Part shown: positions 49,436 through 61,479 of the stretch, in pieces
How positions within the stretch are numbered: position 1 is the first letter of the stretch
Layout of the letters: the number at the start of each line of letters is the position of its first letter
Source: Brugia malayi
Lineage: Eukaryota; Nematoda; Chromadorea; Rhabditida; Onchocercidae
Length of the DNA stretch: 64,000 bases
Direction: 5' to 3'
NCBI RefSeq assembly: GCF_000002995.4
Contig: NW_025062478.1
Span: 10,117,001 to 10,181,000 of the forward strand
The notes under the pieces: generated by a model
Seen by the model: the letters and a program-made list of their open reading frames with translations, nothing else
The model's database searches: none
Told to the model about the DNA's origin: nothing
Translations under genes and position numbers: made by a program

Positions 49436-51658
49436 TTCACGTCTATAAACTGTAAAATTCAGCTGATCAAGTTGAATTATCTTTTAGTTTTTAAAATTTT
49501 TCAACTCCAAAAAAAAAAGGAAAATAGTCGATCGACGTATCCACCCTTTATTTAACGTCACCTGTATATGACCAAACACTTTCTCTAGCTCCCTACTCAC
49601 GCGTGAGTTACGCAAATGCTTCACTGGCCAGGACAGATTATAGAGAATCGTTGCGAGACCCAAATTCAACGTTACAGCTAGATAGCCATTTCAAAAGATG
49701 CTCAGTTTAATTTATCGTCGATTAGAGAAAATTTTTTGAAGTATTTTCCATCTATTCGCCTATCATTTAAAGTTTTGAAAATATAATCACCGCATACGAT
49801 TACTGCTTAGAGACACTTTTTTGCATTTTATAGGATAATTGTATTAATATGGATTTTCCTCAGTCTCACAAACAGGAATTTCAAAAATTCCAGTATGAAA
49901 GAAAGAAAAAAGAAACAAGAATTTCAGAAAAAAATTCCAGTGTAAGTTAAAAGTAAAATCTAAAGTTATATTTGTCCTTACAATAGTGTTATGCTATTAT
50001 ATTAAAGAACTCGCTTTAATTGCTCATAATTTTGTGATATGAGGTGCTGGAGACACGCTTTGATAATAACGTAAACAACACGATATGTCTGTTGTCTCCG
50101 TAATGTCAAATGATTTTTCATCAGCCAATCAATATTGAATTTTTGTTGTTGAGTGTTAGAGTGCTATCGTCAGTAAAGAGGAAATATGGCTATGCGTTAC
50201 CTTCTTTTCTTATTTCATTTTTTTAAGCTGGATATTTTGTATTTTTAAGCAAAGGTTTTTAAAACAGCGAATGGGGCTGTCAGTGAAGCTGCTTTGTAGA
50301 GCTATTCGTAAATGCTGAGTAAGTAAACAGTGTTCAAGTTTTCAGGTTACAGATTGTTTTAGTTGAATGCACCATCGTAATGACGTATTGCAATATCATA
50401 ATTAAGCAAGTTCAACTGATTATCGAAATTAAACGGTGAATTCAAATATAGATAATGAGTCTTGGAGTTTGGCTGCAGCAATAAAATCAGAAACCGATAG
50501 TTGTTTATAGTTCTTTTTTCAGTTATCAAAACACTTTATTGATTGATATCGCCATACGCGCAACTTTTACATATACAATACATTTTGCAGAATTATTGAA
50601 GTGCTCAGGTTTTGGAAACTTTTAAGTCCCATAAATCGGCCATAACTGGTGGGTGTGATCATCGGTACTTAATCAAAAGTAAATTTATGACTTAAAAATA
50701 TCATTAACCATAGGAGCAGTGTGTACGGCTTATATTTATTTTCTGTAGCCTATTTTCTACGTTATCGACTAGTTTGCGATGTGCAATAACATTGTTTGAA
50801 TAGTGTTAACCTATACATCAATACATACTTCACTTCAATATGCTTTGTTGATGTTTACCGTTTATACAACATTTTTTTTCTTGAACTTATTACTTTCATA
50901 TCTTGAAAAATACTTGTTCAACTTCCTAACTTCTTGAATAGAAGGAAATGGTTTAAATTAGATATAGATCAACTTGATAATTCCGTAACTAATATCTTAT
51001 TCATCTCTGTGGTTACTAACCACATGAACTTTGGTTGTTGTTTTAACTCAATAATGAATTAGGACAGCAAGAAAAGCTAGGTAATAAAGCCTTGTTTACT
51101 TCATATTTTTGCTTGTTTATTCTTGCTATTCATTTATTTATATCAATGTCCGTCCCACATAATTGATGAAATATTTTCGGTCGATGTTGAAAAAATTATT
51201 CGCTAATATCGAAAATAGTTAGCAGGAATTCTAGCAAATGCAATGCCTTACCTATCATTGAGTTAGTATGTTTGACACTGTATAGATTTTGTCATCATAT
51301 CTTTCCAGCTCCCAGTATCCAACTCATTTTGATAAATTACTAGAATGATTCGATTTGATGCAATTTCTCACTTTTCGTCACTGTGTTATTAGGTTTTAGC
51401 CATACACTTTTTTGTTACTTTTTCACTGAAATTCGAAAATCTTGTTTGCGTGATTGATAAAGCTACAAATTTTCGTTTTTGAGATTAGACTTAACTCATT
51501 TAATTTATCCCAGTGGAATCATTTTCGTATACCTTTCATATTTACTATTAGTGAACTCAGTGCAATGGTTGTAAAAAATCGGTTAATTAGCGTATGTCAT
51601 TTGTCGTAATGCATCCTTAATACACTGATATTTCTTTGCAGCAAAGAATAACTAAAAG
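49436..51658. other. Intergenic region between divergent PPCDC-fusion and FRMD8-like genes
   Basis: About 2.2 kb that should hold both promoters. Less homopolymeric than other gaps. I see no exon with family similarity, no tandem repeat and no RNA gene. A frame on the minus strand at 49484-49669 lacks recognisable similarity. A TTTCTTTGCAG site near 51641 is the likely trans-splice acceptor of the right-hand gene. Confidence 0.55.
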
Positions 51659-54600
51659 ATGATTGGTTTAAAAGGTGAAATGAGAGGTACAAAACAAAGA
51701 AAGCTGAGTGAGTCATCACATACTAATTTGCGTCGCAGTAAAAACTCATCGGTATTTTTTCTCTATGTATTATTTTACGTCCATTACCTTTTCTAAATAG
51801 CTTCGTTTAATTCATTTCTTTCCATTCTTAACAACCAACGGTCTGCATCTAACGTTGATGTGAATAATAATATCGCAAATGTTTCTTATCTAAATTATTC
51901 TTGAAAAGTATGTTTCATAAATTTTTTTCCTTTTCTGTTTGTTTGTTCATCATAATGTTTCAGAAGTCATCAGATAGTAGTTCTTCGTCAGGAAAAAAGC
52001 GTGTTACTCTGCAGAACGTTGAACAGGTATTGCTCGTAGAATAGTAAATTTCGAAGTGTTTGCAGTCCTTTATGGACAGATTTATTTATTGTAATTAGAA
52101 GAAAACAACTATTTTCATATAAGTTTTGATGTCTTCAGTCAATAATTTTAAACAATTACATTTTTTTTGTGATCATTTTTAAATTTTCGAAAATTTCTTC
52201 ATCTTCCCTTTTTATCCTAAGTTAATTTTTATATTACGATTTGTTTTATCTTCGGAAATTTCATTTCACAATTTTTTTTTTCTAAATGCTAAGATTCATT
52301 TCACATTGCAGTTCGTTTGCTGCATATATTCCAGACCACAACGATGGGCTGGGTATTTTGGGAAGCAATTATTAGGAAAGTGGGGTATATAGGGGTCACT
52401 TCTTTATTTTGTAATTTTATATCCTGAACTATTGAAAAGTTTGTATTCTTCAAGTATACATGCATATCCAGGATGAAGTATCAACCGATGTATCAGAATT
52501 GAAGTCGATAGGAAAAGCACAAACGCTTGCTCATTCATCAGCCGATTATACATTGAGGTGATGCGTGTCATATATATATATAATTTTTTTAGAAACCGAT
52601 CTCAAAATATTTCCAGTTGGTTTTGAACCATAAAGATCACTTTTTTAAAATCCATTTTTACTTAAAATTACTTTCATCACATTTCCCGTCATTCACATAA
52701 ATTTTCTAATACCTCTATTGAAATCGAAAAGATAGCACTATTGACTTTGATCATAAGATTAAATTAAAACCCTTTTGGAAGCTACAAACCATTGGAAATT
52801 ATCCACTCAGAAATTTTAGATGTGTGTAAGTGAATGATAGGGAAAAACTTTTTCCCTGGTGCATAATACGTATAGAAAAATTTCTATATGAAATAGAAAT
52901 GCGGTTGCATTTGAAAAAAACAAAGCTTTTTAGACAGTTGTCTTAAAAATGCATTTAAACTACCAAACTGTTGTTTTTGCTGAATATTATGTCCGTCTAC
53001 CTCTAGAAATATTAGTGAAAGTAAAATCTCACCTATTCATTTCATAGAATATAAACTAGGAAGATGAAACTAGAGGTTACTTATATTGGATAGTGTTACA
53101 AAACTTTTCGGAATTTTCAGTTTAAATCATTTGCTCGATGTGAATCTGCGCAATGGTTCACAGCAATCAATACCTCTCAGTTCGAAATTAGACGACTCTT
53201 TAGATATTACGATTTATTGGGCAGATGAAAGAGGTCAGTTTTCTTTTTTTTTTTCCTTTTAATTTTTGCACTAATTTCTTTCTCTTCGATAGTTTCAAAG
53301 AATGGTTCATTAATCAATAAAGCTATTCTTCATTCTTTCATGTACAAATGCCATTATTTTCTTTTAAAATTATGGCTATTTCTCTCATCCTGTCCTTGGC
53401 CTCTTTAAACATAATTACAGGTCTCAAATTTTCTCTAATCGGTGGTAAATTTGCAACAGCGTCAAGCTTGTTATTGCTGCTTGCTGACCATTTGGGTATC
53501 GTTGCTGATATTTTCAAGCAAGTATGCGCTCTCTGGATGGTATCAGATTTATTAGGTACATTAAAATTTATTTAAATACATTTTTATTTTTTTACTAGTG
53601 GTTTTTTTTTTTTTGCAGAAGTGCAGTTGAAGCCACATCATAATCCATATGAAATCCGGAAAAACTGGATGCAGTTTCTACAACGATTCACGAATGCTGA
53701 AAGTAATGAATTAGTTGCTGACGAGCCGCTTCTTGTATTGAAGCGAAATGTGCAACTTCCTGTTGAGCGAGAACGTGAAGTGCGTTAAATTTAGATTTAA
53801 CGTTTTTAACATGTATCAGTGAGCATTAACAGAAGAAAGCATCTTCTAGCGAAAGTTCCAGAAACTACAAAAGAAATCCGTCAACCTAAGCAAATATTAG
53901 AAATAAGTGGAACAGGAGGCAAAGATAAGGTTACTTTATTTCTCGAATTGAAATTTGAGTAATCTAAAACTGTCATTGTAACAAATTAATATGCAAATTT
54001 TTTAGTTGGAGGAAGATTATACTAACGAAATATTAACGGAAATATTGTATAGAAGTGCAAAGCAAGAAGTTTTGAATGGTCGATACATATGTGACATCGA
54101 TTTAAACATAAAATTGGCAGCCTTGCAGATGGCTATCGATTTAGAACCAAATGAAGACGTGGATATAATGAATGTGTTTGGGTTTGTCATTTTTCATCGA
54201 TCATTTAAGTTGGTGTATTATATACATTTCTTTCTGTTTATGACTAAGAACTTGATTTCTGGAATCTATTAATGGAATACCAAGAACTTGATCTTGTGTT
54301 GTTCAACGGATTTTCGGTTATATTAAAGATAAATGATTTTGCAGAGAGGAGATAGAGACATTTTTTCCGCTGAAATATCGACATAATGTAAAAACATTTC
54401 ATTTATTTGGTATTCCCATTATCGGTTGCAAGGGTTTGGAAACACGTATCCTTCAAGAATATCGAAATATAAGATTGAATTTTGAGGGCAAACATAGCTG
54501 TCGAAAAGCATACCTCAATATTATCCGCAATACACCTTTTTATGGGCAAGCGTTGATCTCAGTTTTATTTTTTGCAGTTGCCTGCGTTAATAATTGTTAT

Positions 54601-56744
54601 TTTTGCATAGAAATTAGAATAGCGGCTTTCTATTATGTGTGCTTCAAGGATAGGACATCTCATTGATTGATGAAACATTGAATCAGCAAATAATGGGATG
54701 CACATAAATTCATTTAGCAGTTGAAATTTTTGAGATAATATTTTATTCATTTTGCACTTTAATATTTTTCAGGGCTGCATTTTTTCGTGGATACGTTGAA
54801 CGACCATCAGGAAGACCATTGAAGGAAATCAAAAGAATGATACTTTCGGTGACGTTACCAGATATTCCGGTGGCATTTATTTTTGACACACATTAGTTTC
54901 ATTTTCAGTTGTTTTTGTGGATTTTTATTTTGGAAATTTTGAAAATTGTGCTGCACTATTGCGTCTCAAAATTCACCCAACTAAGCGCTGGTAATCAAAT
55001 GCATAGGATGAAGTATGTATGGTATTTCTAAAAATTACGCGAAAATTTTGCCTTACTTTAAGACTGTTCATCGAAACGTATGTTGTTTCATTTCAGGTTC
55101 TTATTGGAATCAGTTGTGGTTATGTTACATTGATCGATGAAGCAAAACAAGAGGTTCTGCTGGTGCAACGACTTCATGACTGTGATTGCCGCTATGTGGA
55201 TGAGTTAGTCTTTTTGGATTTTAATAGCGACAGAATTTCTTGAGAATGTTTCGTTTTAAAGTGGAATTTTTTAGTTTCTTATTGTTTATTTTTGAGATTT
55301 GATTCCTTGATGATATGAAGAAAAAAAAATTGTATCCAATTGTATTGTAATTTTTTTCTTTTGTTACTCTCATATATGTTTTTTATTATTATTATTATAG
55401 TCATCATGTTATGTTGATAGCGAAATTAGTTTCCAGATATTTTTTATTTTTTTAATTACTGCTGTATATATGCAGTGTTGTTTTAGTGGGATCTCACTAA
55501 ATTTCAATTATAATTTTCAGTCATTTCGAAGTTGCGATATCAGCAGCCGTTTTAACTGAATGCCCATGTTTCCTTCTGACCTTTCCGGATACTTCATTTC
55601 TAAATGACCATAATCTAAATTCTGAAACTGAAATGTTAAAATTTTCGGAACAAATTAAAGTGCTTCAGGTATAGCTTTTATGTAACACACGCAGTATTTC
55701 TCACATTTTCCATGCATGGTAGGGTTTCTCTCTTTATTTGATTTTTTAAGAATTACAGTGTAACCTATTTCTTCTATGACTTCTCAGTTTATTTGTTCTT
55801 TCTGCCAAACTTCATTCATCTTTAAAACGAGAATTCTATTCTGCCTACCATTTTTTTTTTTTTTTTTTTTCATTTTCATAAGATATTTTTAATTGTTGTA
55901 GGTATTTAGCAAACAAGCCATAATGATTGAAGCTCTCATGAATTCTTTATCCAAACTAATGGAACGAAATACTGAAGAGAACACTGATAGCGTAATATCA
56001 AACATAAAATATGATAATTGCCGACAGGATCTCGAGGGAGCAGTATCGGATAATAGCAGTCCAGATGATAGAAACGCATATGTAACTAACGTTTCAGTAA
56101 GTTAAAAATTTTCATCTAGAAGAACGTGGTGTAGGTTAAATTAAAAGTTTTCTCAGCTAAGAAACTGCTAGTTTTTTTTTTTTTTTTTTCTGAATTCTAC
56201 AGTATAATGCGAGAATTGTTTCAACGAGCAGTTGATGTGAAATACTTTTATTTGTGTGATAGTGTTTCTCAGATTGTAAGGATGGAACCAAATCAAAAGT
56301 TGGTCTTTATTTATTTGGAAACGCGAAATATATTACTTAAATATCTTAACTTGTGTTTCGGGGAAAAACCCTTTTCTGTCCTTCTTCTACTAAAATGAGT
56401 GAGCAGTGTGAGCTCCCAATTTCATAATTTATTTTGCGCCTTTGAAGCATATGTACTTTTGGATTTTGTTTTTACTAATGTTTTTGAAGGTGAATGAACA
56501 TAATATTCAACAAAGTCACAGCAACAGTATTGGTAGTCAGTGTTCGAGTTCCCCAAGTTCGTCTCATCTAGATGAACAAACAAGAGGAAGTAGTAGTAGC
56601 ACTAGTCGAAGTTTGACAAATGTATATAACTCACCGAGCCCACTTATCAGCAATATTCATAAACTTTGCTTGGCTACACTTGATGCTGATGGTCACTGTG
56701 TGGATGCACAAGGTTCATTAAGAGTTTTACTAGAGGTGATGTAA
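51659..56744 (+). CDS. FERM domain protein, FRMD8-like
   Basis: FERM-domain protein of the FRMD8/iTAP type; in vertebrates FRMD8 binds iRhoms and stabilises the ADAM17 sheddase at the cell surface. ATG at 51659 follows a TTTGCAG site. A Ser/Lys-rich head (residues 1-90) leads into the F1 lobe (LKFSLIGGKFATASSLLLLL, QVCALWMVSDLLEVQLKPHH), then F2 (LLVLKRNVQLPVERE, ILYRSAKQEVLNGRYICDI, IRNTPFYG + AAFFRGYVERPSG) and F3 (VLIGISCGYVTLIDEAKQEV, VFSKQAIMIEALMNSL). The order and wording match FRMD8 better than band 4.1/ezrin FERM proteins. A Ser-rich tail ends LRVLLEVM-stop at 56744. That stop overlaps a donor-like ATGTAAGT, so a further 3' exon cannot be excluded. About 14 exons. Confidence 0.83.
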
Positions 56745-57978
56745 GTATGAGGTTTTCTGGAGATTCATTTAATTGATTAGTATAAAATGCTTTCATGTTA
56801 TCATTCATTTTTGGTTTCTGCTGATTTTCTTTCAGATTATTCTGCAAATTTTTGATTGTGGAAATTATTGTTTTTGTGTTATTTAGTTTTTGATCTCTAT
56901 CATATATGTTCTTGTTCAGAAACACTGATGAAATGTTGGTTTAAATTGTATATTATAAGCAGAAGGGCTGTGTTGAGTATTAGTATAATGGTTAGCATTT
57001 TTGAAGAGTTTTAGTTTAAAGAAATAGATTACTCACTCGTTTAATATTTGATTAAAATTTTTTTTCTTGGAGGCCGTAAAATAATGATGGAATATCCAAA
57101 AGTTTTTAATTAAAATATATATATATCGTCAACTAAAGATTTTGTAATATATATGCAAAGTTTTCATTTCATCTAGATAATGTGGAAGTGGAATGTTATA
57201 CTATTCCATAATCTTGGTTACAGTTAGCATATGTTATTAAGTTTCAAATTCGGTTAATTTTTATTCAAGCAGGAAATTTTACTTTTTAAGGTTAATAGCA
57301 TTTGTTGTTGTTTTCCTGTAGTTTAATTTCTATTCCAAAATAGTTTATATGCCTTAAGATATTACCTACATCATTTTAATATGATTTGATTTGCGTTTTG
57401 TGATTACACCGAATGATTTTATGATTATACGAAACCAAGTATATTGCATCGACTGTCTTTCTTTCATCATGATTAATGGATATATTTTCATTAAATAAAA
57501 TTTTATCTGCAAATGTTTTGTTATTGGCATATTAACTAAAACGGTTCGATGTATAGCCTTTTCTTGTTTTTCGTGATATCATAAGTTTGAAATGACGTTG
57601 ATTATATCGCTATATTTAATTTGGGAATAAATTAATTAGAATTTTTTTGTTAGGAAACTTAGGGATCGTCGTGAAGTATCGGTCTGAGTTAAACGAGTGA
57701 TCTCGTGAAATTTTTGTCAGTCATTATCATTAATTCTTCTTTGTAACTATTGTTAGTATAACCTGTTAGTTAACAATTCATATGCATATAAACTTGGTCA
57801 TATGCATAATTTATAGTTTATTATAATTTATTATTTTATTTAGTTTATTATGTTTTTTTAGTGTTGACCATTATGTTTTGACATAAACATAAGGAATTAA
57901 GCGAATGGTTTGTGAATGGTATTTTAGTTTGCATATTAATTTCTATCTCCTTTTCAGACCTATCGTATATATGTCATT
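56745..57978. other. Intergenic region between FRMD8-like gene and CIAO1
   Basis: AT-rich same-strand gap of about 1.2 kb with no exon-like segment I can support. It contains a short AT run near 57116-57126. The TTTTCAG at about 57951-57957, just before the CIAO1 start, is the likely trans-splice acceptor. Confidence 0.55.
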
Positions 57979-60900
57979 ATGAACGATGTGAACAAGGTGA
58001 ATCATTCGTGTGATGTGACATGTCGAGTTTGGTGTGTACAGTGGAATCATGCAGGCACGATACTTGCAAGTTGTGGTGATGATAAAACAATTAAGCTATG
58101 GAAACGTATTGATGGTGATTTTTGATTGCTTTGTTATTTTTAAATTTTTTTGTTTCAATACAAAAGTTGTATTTTCATATTGCACTAATGATTGATTAGG
58201 TAATTACTTCTTGAAAAATTATGAGGTATAAGAAATGAGGATGAGATAATTTGGAAAGATTTGATATCATAGTGCAGTCATAGTAACTAAGTTTCACTGT
58301 TTGTTAAATAATCATTATTGTAAATGCTACTTTGTCTTATTTTTGACTTGTGTTTTAATGAAGTTTGCATGTAGTTTTCGAGTTTTGATAATAGAAATAA
58401 TTATTGTACTATCATTTTTGAACCATATGAAATGATAGTAAGAGGATTTAAAAATTATGTTAATTATTGTTCAGTGAATAAGGAATATGTGTTTGCAAAT
58501 TGTGCTTTCGCTAGAAAATAGCAAGCTTTCAAATTTTTAACTTTTTTTTTTTAAAACGCGTCGTTTATTCATCGATAACTGTACGATGTATTGCTTCATT
58601 TTCTATGAAAATATTGGTTGAAATTAAATTTTTATCTGTTTGGTACTGATAGCAAACAGTCATAACATTAACTTGATTAATGTTTCTGTAGAACTTTAAT
58701 CGAAAATAAATTCGAAAAGGGATTCAGATGCACCGTATTTGGTATATTCTGGAACAATAAGCGATTCTCATAATAGAGCTATTCGATATGTTGCATTTTC
58801 ACCAAATGATAAATTCTTGGCTTCAGCTGGTTTTGATGCTGCTATTGTCATTCATCAGTTATGCAAGTAAGTGTCACTTTCTGGTAAAGGTCCTCAAATT
58901 TCAGAAATTTGTTCAATTTTTCATAACGTTACTGTGACTGGAAATATTTGAGATGTACGATTCCTCTTGCTACGAATGCTATTTATGGACGGTCTAAATT
59001 CCAGGATAATCATAAATGTGACTGAAGTTATTCATGTGATGAATTGCATTATTACTGTTATCTAGTAAAAGTAAAAGGTTCATTTTTGGTCAAATTTAAA
59101 AGGAAAAGAAAGAACTGGAACGAGTCCTGATGTTTTTTTAAAAAAAAAATAATTCCAGCAGCCATAAAATATCTAAACGATCGTAAACTAATGATCAATT
59201 TTTGGTTTGCAGTAATGACTACGAAGAAATAAATCGTTTGGAAGGACATGAAAATGAAGTAAAATGTTGTGCATTCTCACCATCCGGTGAATATTTGGCA
59301 ACTTGTAGTCGCGATAAATCAGTTTGGTTCTGGCAATGTAAGTAATTGACGCATGTAAATCAAAAAATGAAAATATCATTTTTACGTCGCTGAATTTCTG
59401 TTTCTTTAAGTAAATGAAATTTCAGTAGATGATAACGAAGATTTTGAGGTTGCATCAATTTTGCAGTCTCATACGCAAGATGTGAAATTTGTGGTGTGGC
59501 ATCCAGTTGATGAGGTATTTACCAAAACATTTAAAAAAAATTTTTCTTCTTGATATTGATGTTACTAATTAATTATAAACAATAGTTTAATGTCTCTTAT
59601 CATGGGCTATTGTACATATGTTTTTTGTTATTACTTATGATTACTTGATAATAAATTATACTTTATTTCGAGTTTTTATTTGATATTGTCTTTTTATCCT
59701 AATTTTGAAAAAAAGAAAAAAAAAAAAGAGCTAATCGTTGATTGATTAATACCATGTTAATGCGATACGGTTTAGTTGTTGGTATCATGCAGCTATGATT
59801 GCTCCATTCGATTTTATCGTTTTGATGGTGAGGATTGGATAACACAAGAAAAAATCGATAATGCGCACAAATCCACCATATGGTCAGCTGATTTCTCAGA
59901 TGATGGTAACTTCCTTGTAACTGTTGGAGCTGACTTCATTATCAATGTAAGCTCTTTTTTTTTCTTTCATTTAATTGAGAATATGTTGTATTCTGAATTC
60001 TGATTGTTATTTTTTGCTTATTAATAAATCAATTCATTATAATTTATGTTAATTTATAAAGTTTTATTTCCATGGAAAAATTTTATTCTTATTAGATGCT
60101 AAAAAATTTGTTTTTACTAGAAACTTATATGCATAATATTCAGTACATCGTGACAATTTATGCGATCTTTACGAGTGTTATTTAGTGAAAGTTCGAATTA
60201 AAATTTCTGGAGCATATTATGGAAGTGCCGAACTGCAAACGGGAACATAAAAATATAGGTAGAGTAAAGGGAATGATTTAACAGATGGGAGAAATCATTT
60301 TTATAAGTTTTTTATAGTTTTTTTTTTTTTCTTATCGTTTTCTAATAGATATGTCCTACAATTGCTGAAATAAAGTTCGCGCATAATCGACTCATCTTTC
60401 TATTTTTTAGATTTGGATGAAACAGGGAATAAATTTAGCGCCATCGAAAAGTAAATGGAATAAGGTAACAAGTGTATGCGTGAAAACGAAATGGCCTCTG
60501 TACACGGTTTCATGGAATAAATTACATGGTATTATTGCTGTTGGTGGAGGAGATAACGAAATAAGGTTTGATAACTTTGATTAAATTTACGTAATTAGTT
60601 GTTGTAAGGAACGTTCTTCCATGTTTTCAAGTTGAAATATTGCACTATTATCGATTTTTTACTTCCATTTTTTTTCTACGGACTATGAAAACATTCTTAG
60701 GGCATTGAATTTTACTTTCGAAGGATCTCTTGATTGAATCCAGGAATATCACTTTGCAAACTTCAATTTCATCTGATCATACAATCTGTTTAGGATTTTT
60801 TGGATCCATATTTGTATATTATTTTATGAGTTATTAACTTTTTAGGCAATATCTGATGGTTTTTTTTTTTCTTTTTATTTTGTTTTCAGGTTGTTTCGCT

Positions 60901-61058
60901 TAAATAATTCTAAAGACAATCCTCTCCTGGAAGAATGTTTTGGAAGCTACAAACTCTCTTCAGAAATCAACTGTTTAAATTGGAATCCTGTTGAAAGTAA
61001 TCTACTAACTGGTGCTACTGATGATGGTGGAATTTGTGTTCTTCGAATAAGTTTATAA
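57979..61058 (+). CDS. ciao-1: CIAO1, WD40 protein of cytosolic iron-sulfur assembly
   Basis: CIAO1 is the beta-propeller subunit of the CIA targeting complex (with CIAO2B and MMS19) that passes Fe-S clusters to cytosolic and nuclear proteins. The exons encode a seven-bladed WD40 protein: [134 protein letters not shown], and [20 protein letters not shown] at the end. Stop TAA at 61056-61058 after VLRISL. The ATG at 57979 is the first after TTTTCAG; an ATG eight bases upstream runs into a stop at once. Exon phases agree (for example 58115/58728 through GAT). Length is in the family range (about 330-340 residues). Confidence 0.94.
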
Positions 61059-61479
61059 CATATCGGTTATGCTATGATCACTTAACCTTTCAGTGCATTG
61101 CTTCTTTTTTAGAGTAATTTGCAATATTATTATTTCTTATTCTTATTCTGTTCATTTACAATTTTGTCATGTTTTGATTTTGATAAAGATTTTGTGGAAA
61201 GTTCAAGTTGGTAGTATTTTTTCCAAGAACGTAATGAATCCGGATGGATAAGATATTTGAAACTGTATTCTTAATATTTGTTAAATCTTTTCAGAGAAAT
61301 AAGATAGCATCAAATGTAATAATAAAAAGCTTAGAAACATTAGAAATATTTATGAAATTGCATAATGGTGATTGAATATAGCACCATATTTTTTAAATAA
61401 TTATGTTGCATTTTTTTGGCAATAATACATTTATGCCTTAAAGAGTATAGCAAGGTTTTTTAGAAGTGATTACAGCTGG
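61059..61479. other. Short CIAO1-to-orphan gap
   Basis: 421 bp with an AATAAA at about 61319 as candidate CIAO1 polyadenylation signal and a TGATTACAG acceptor-like site at 61467-61475, four bases before the next ATG. Compatible with an operon or with simple close spacing. Confidence 0.55.

Noticed and set aside
54565..54750. Minus-strand frame inside the FRMD8-like gene
   Set aside because: It is an intronic antisense reading without similarity or acceptor/donor support.
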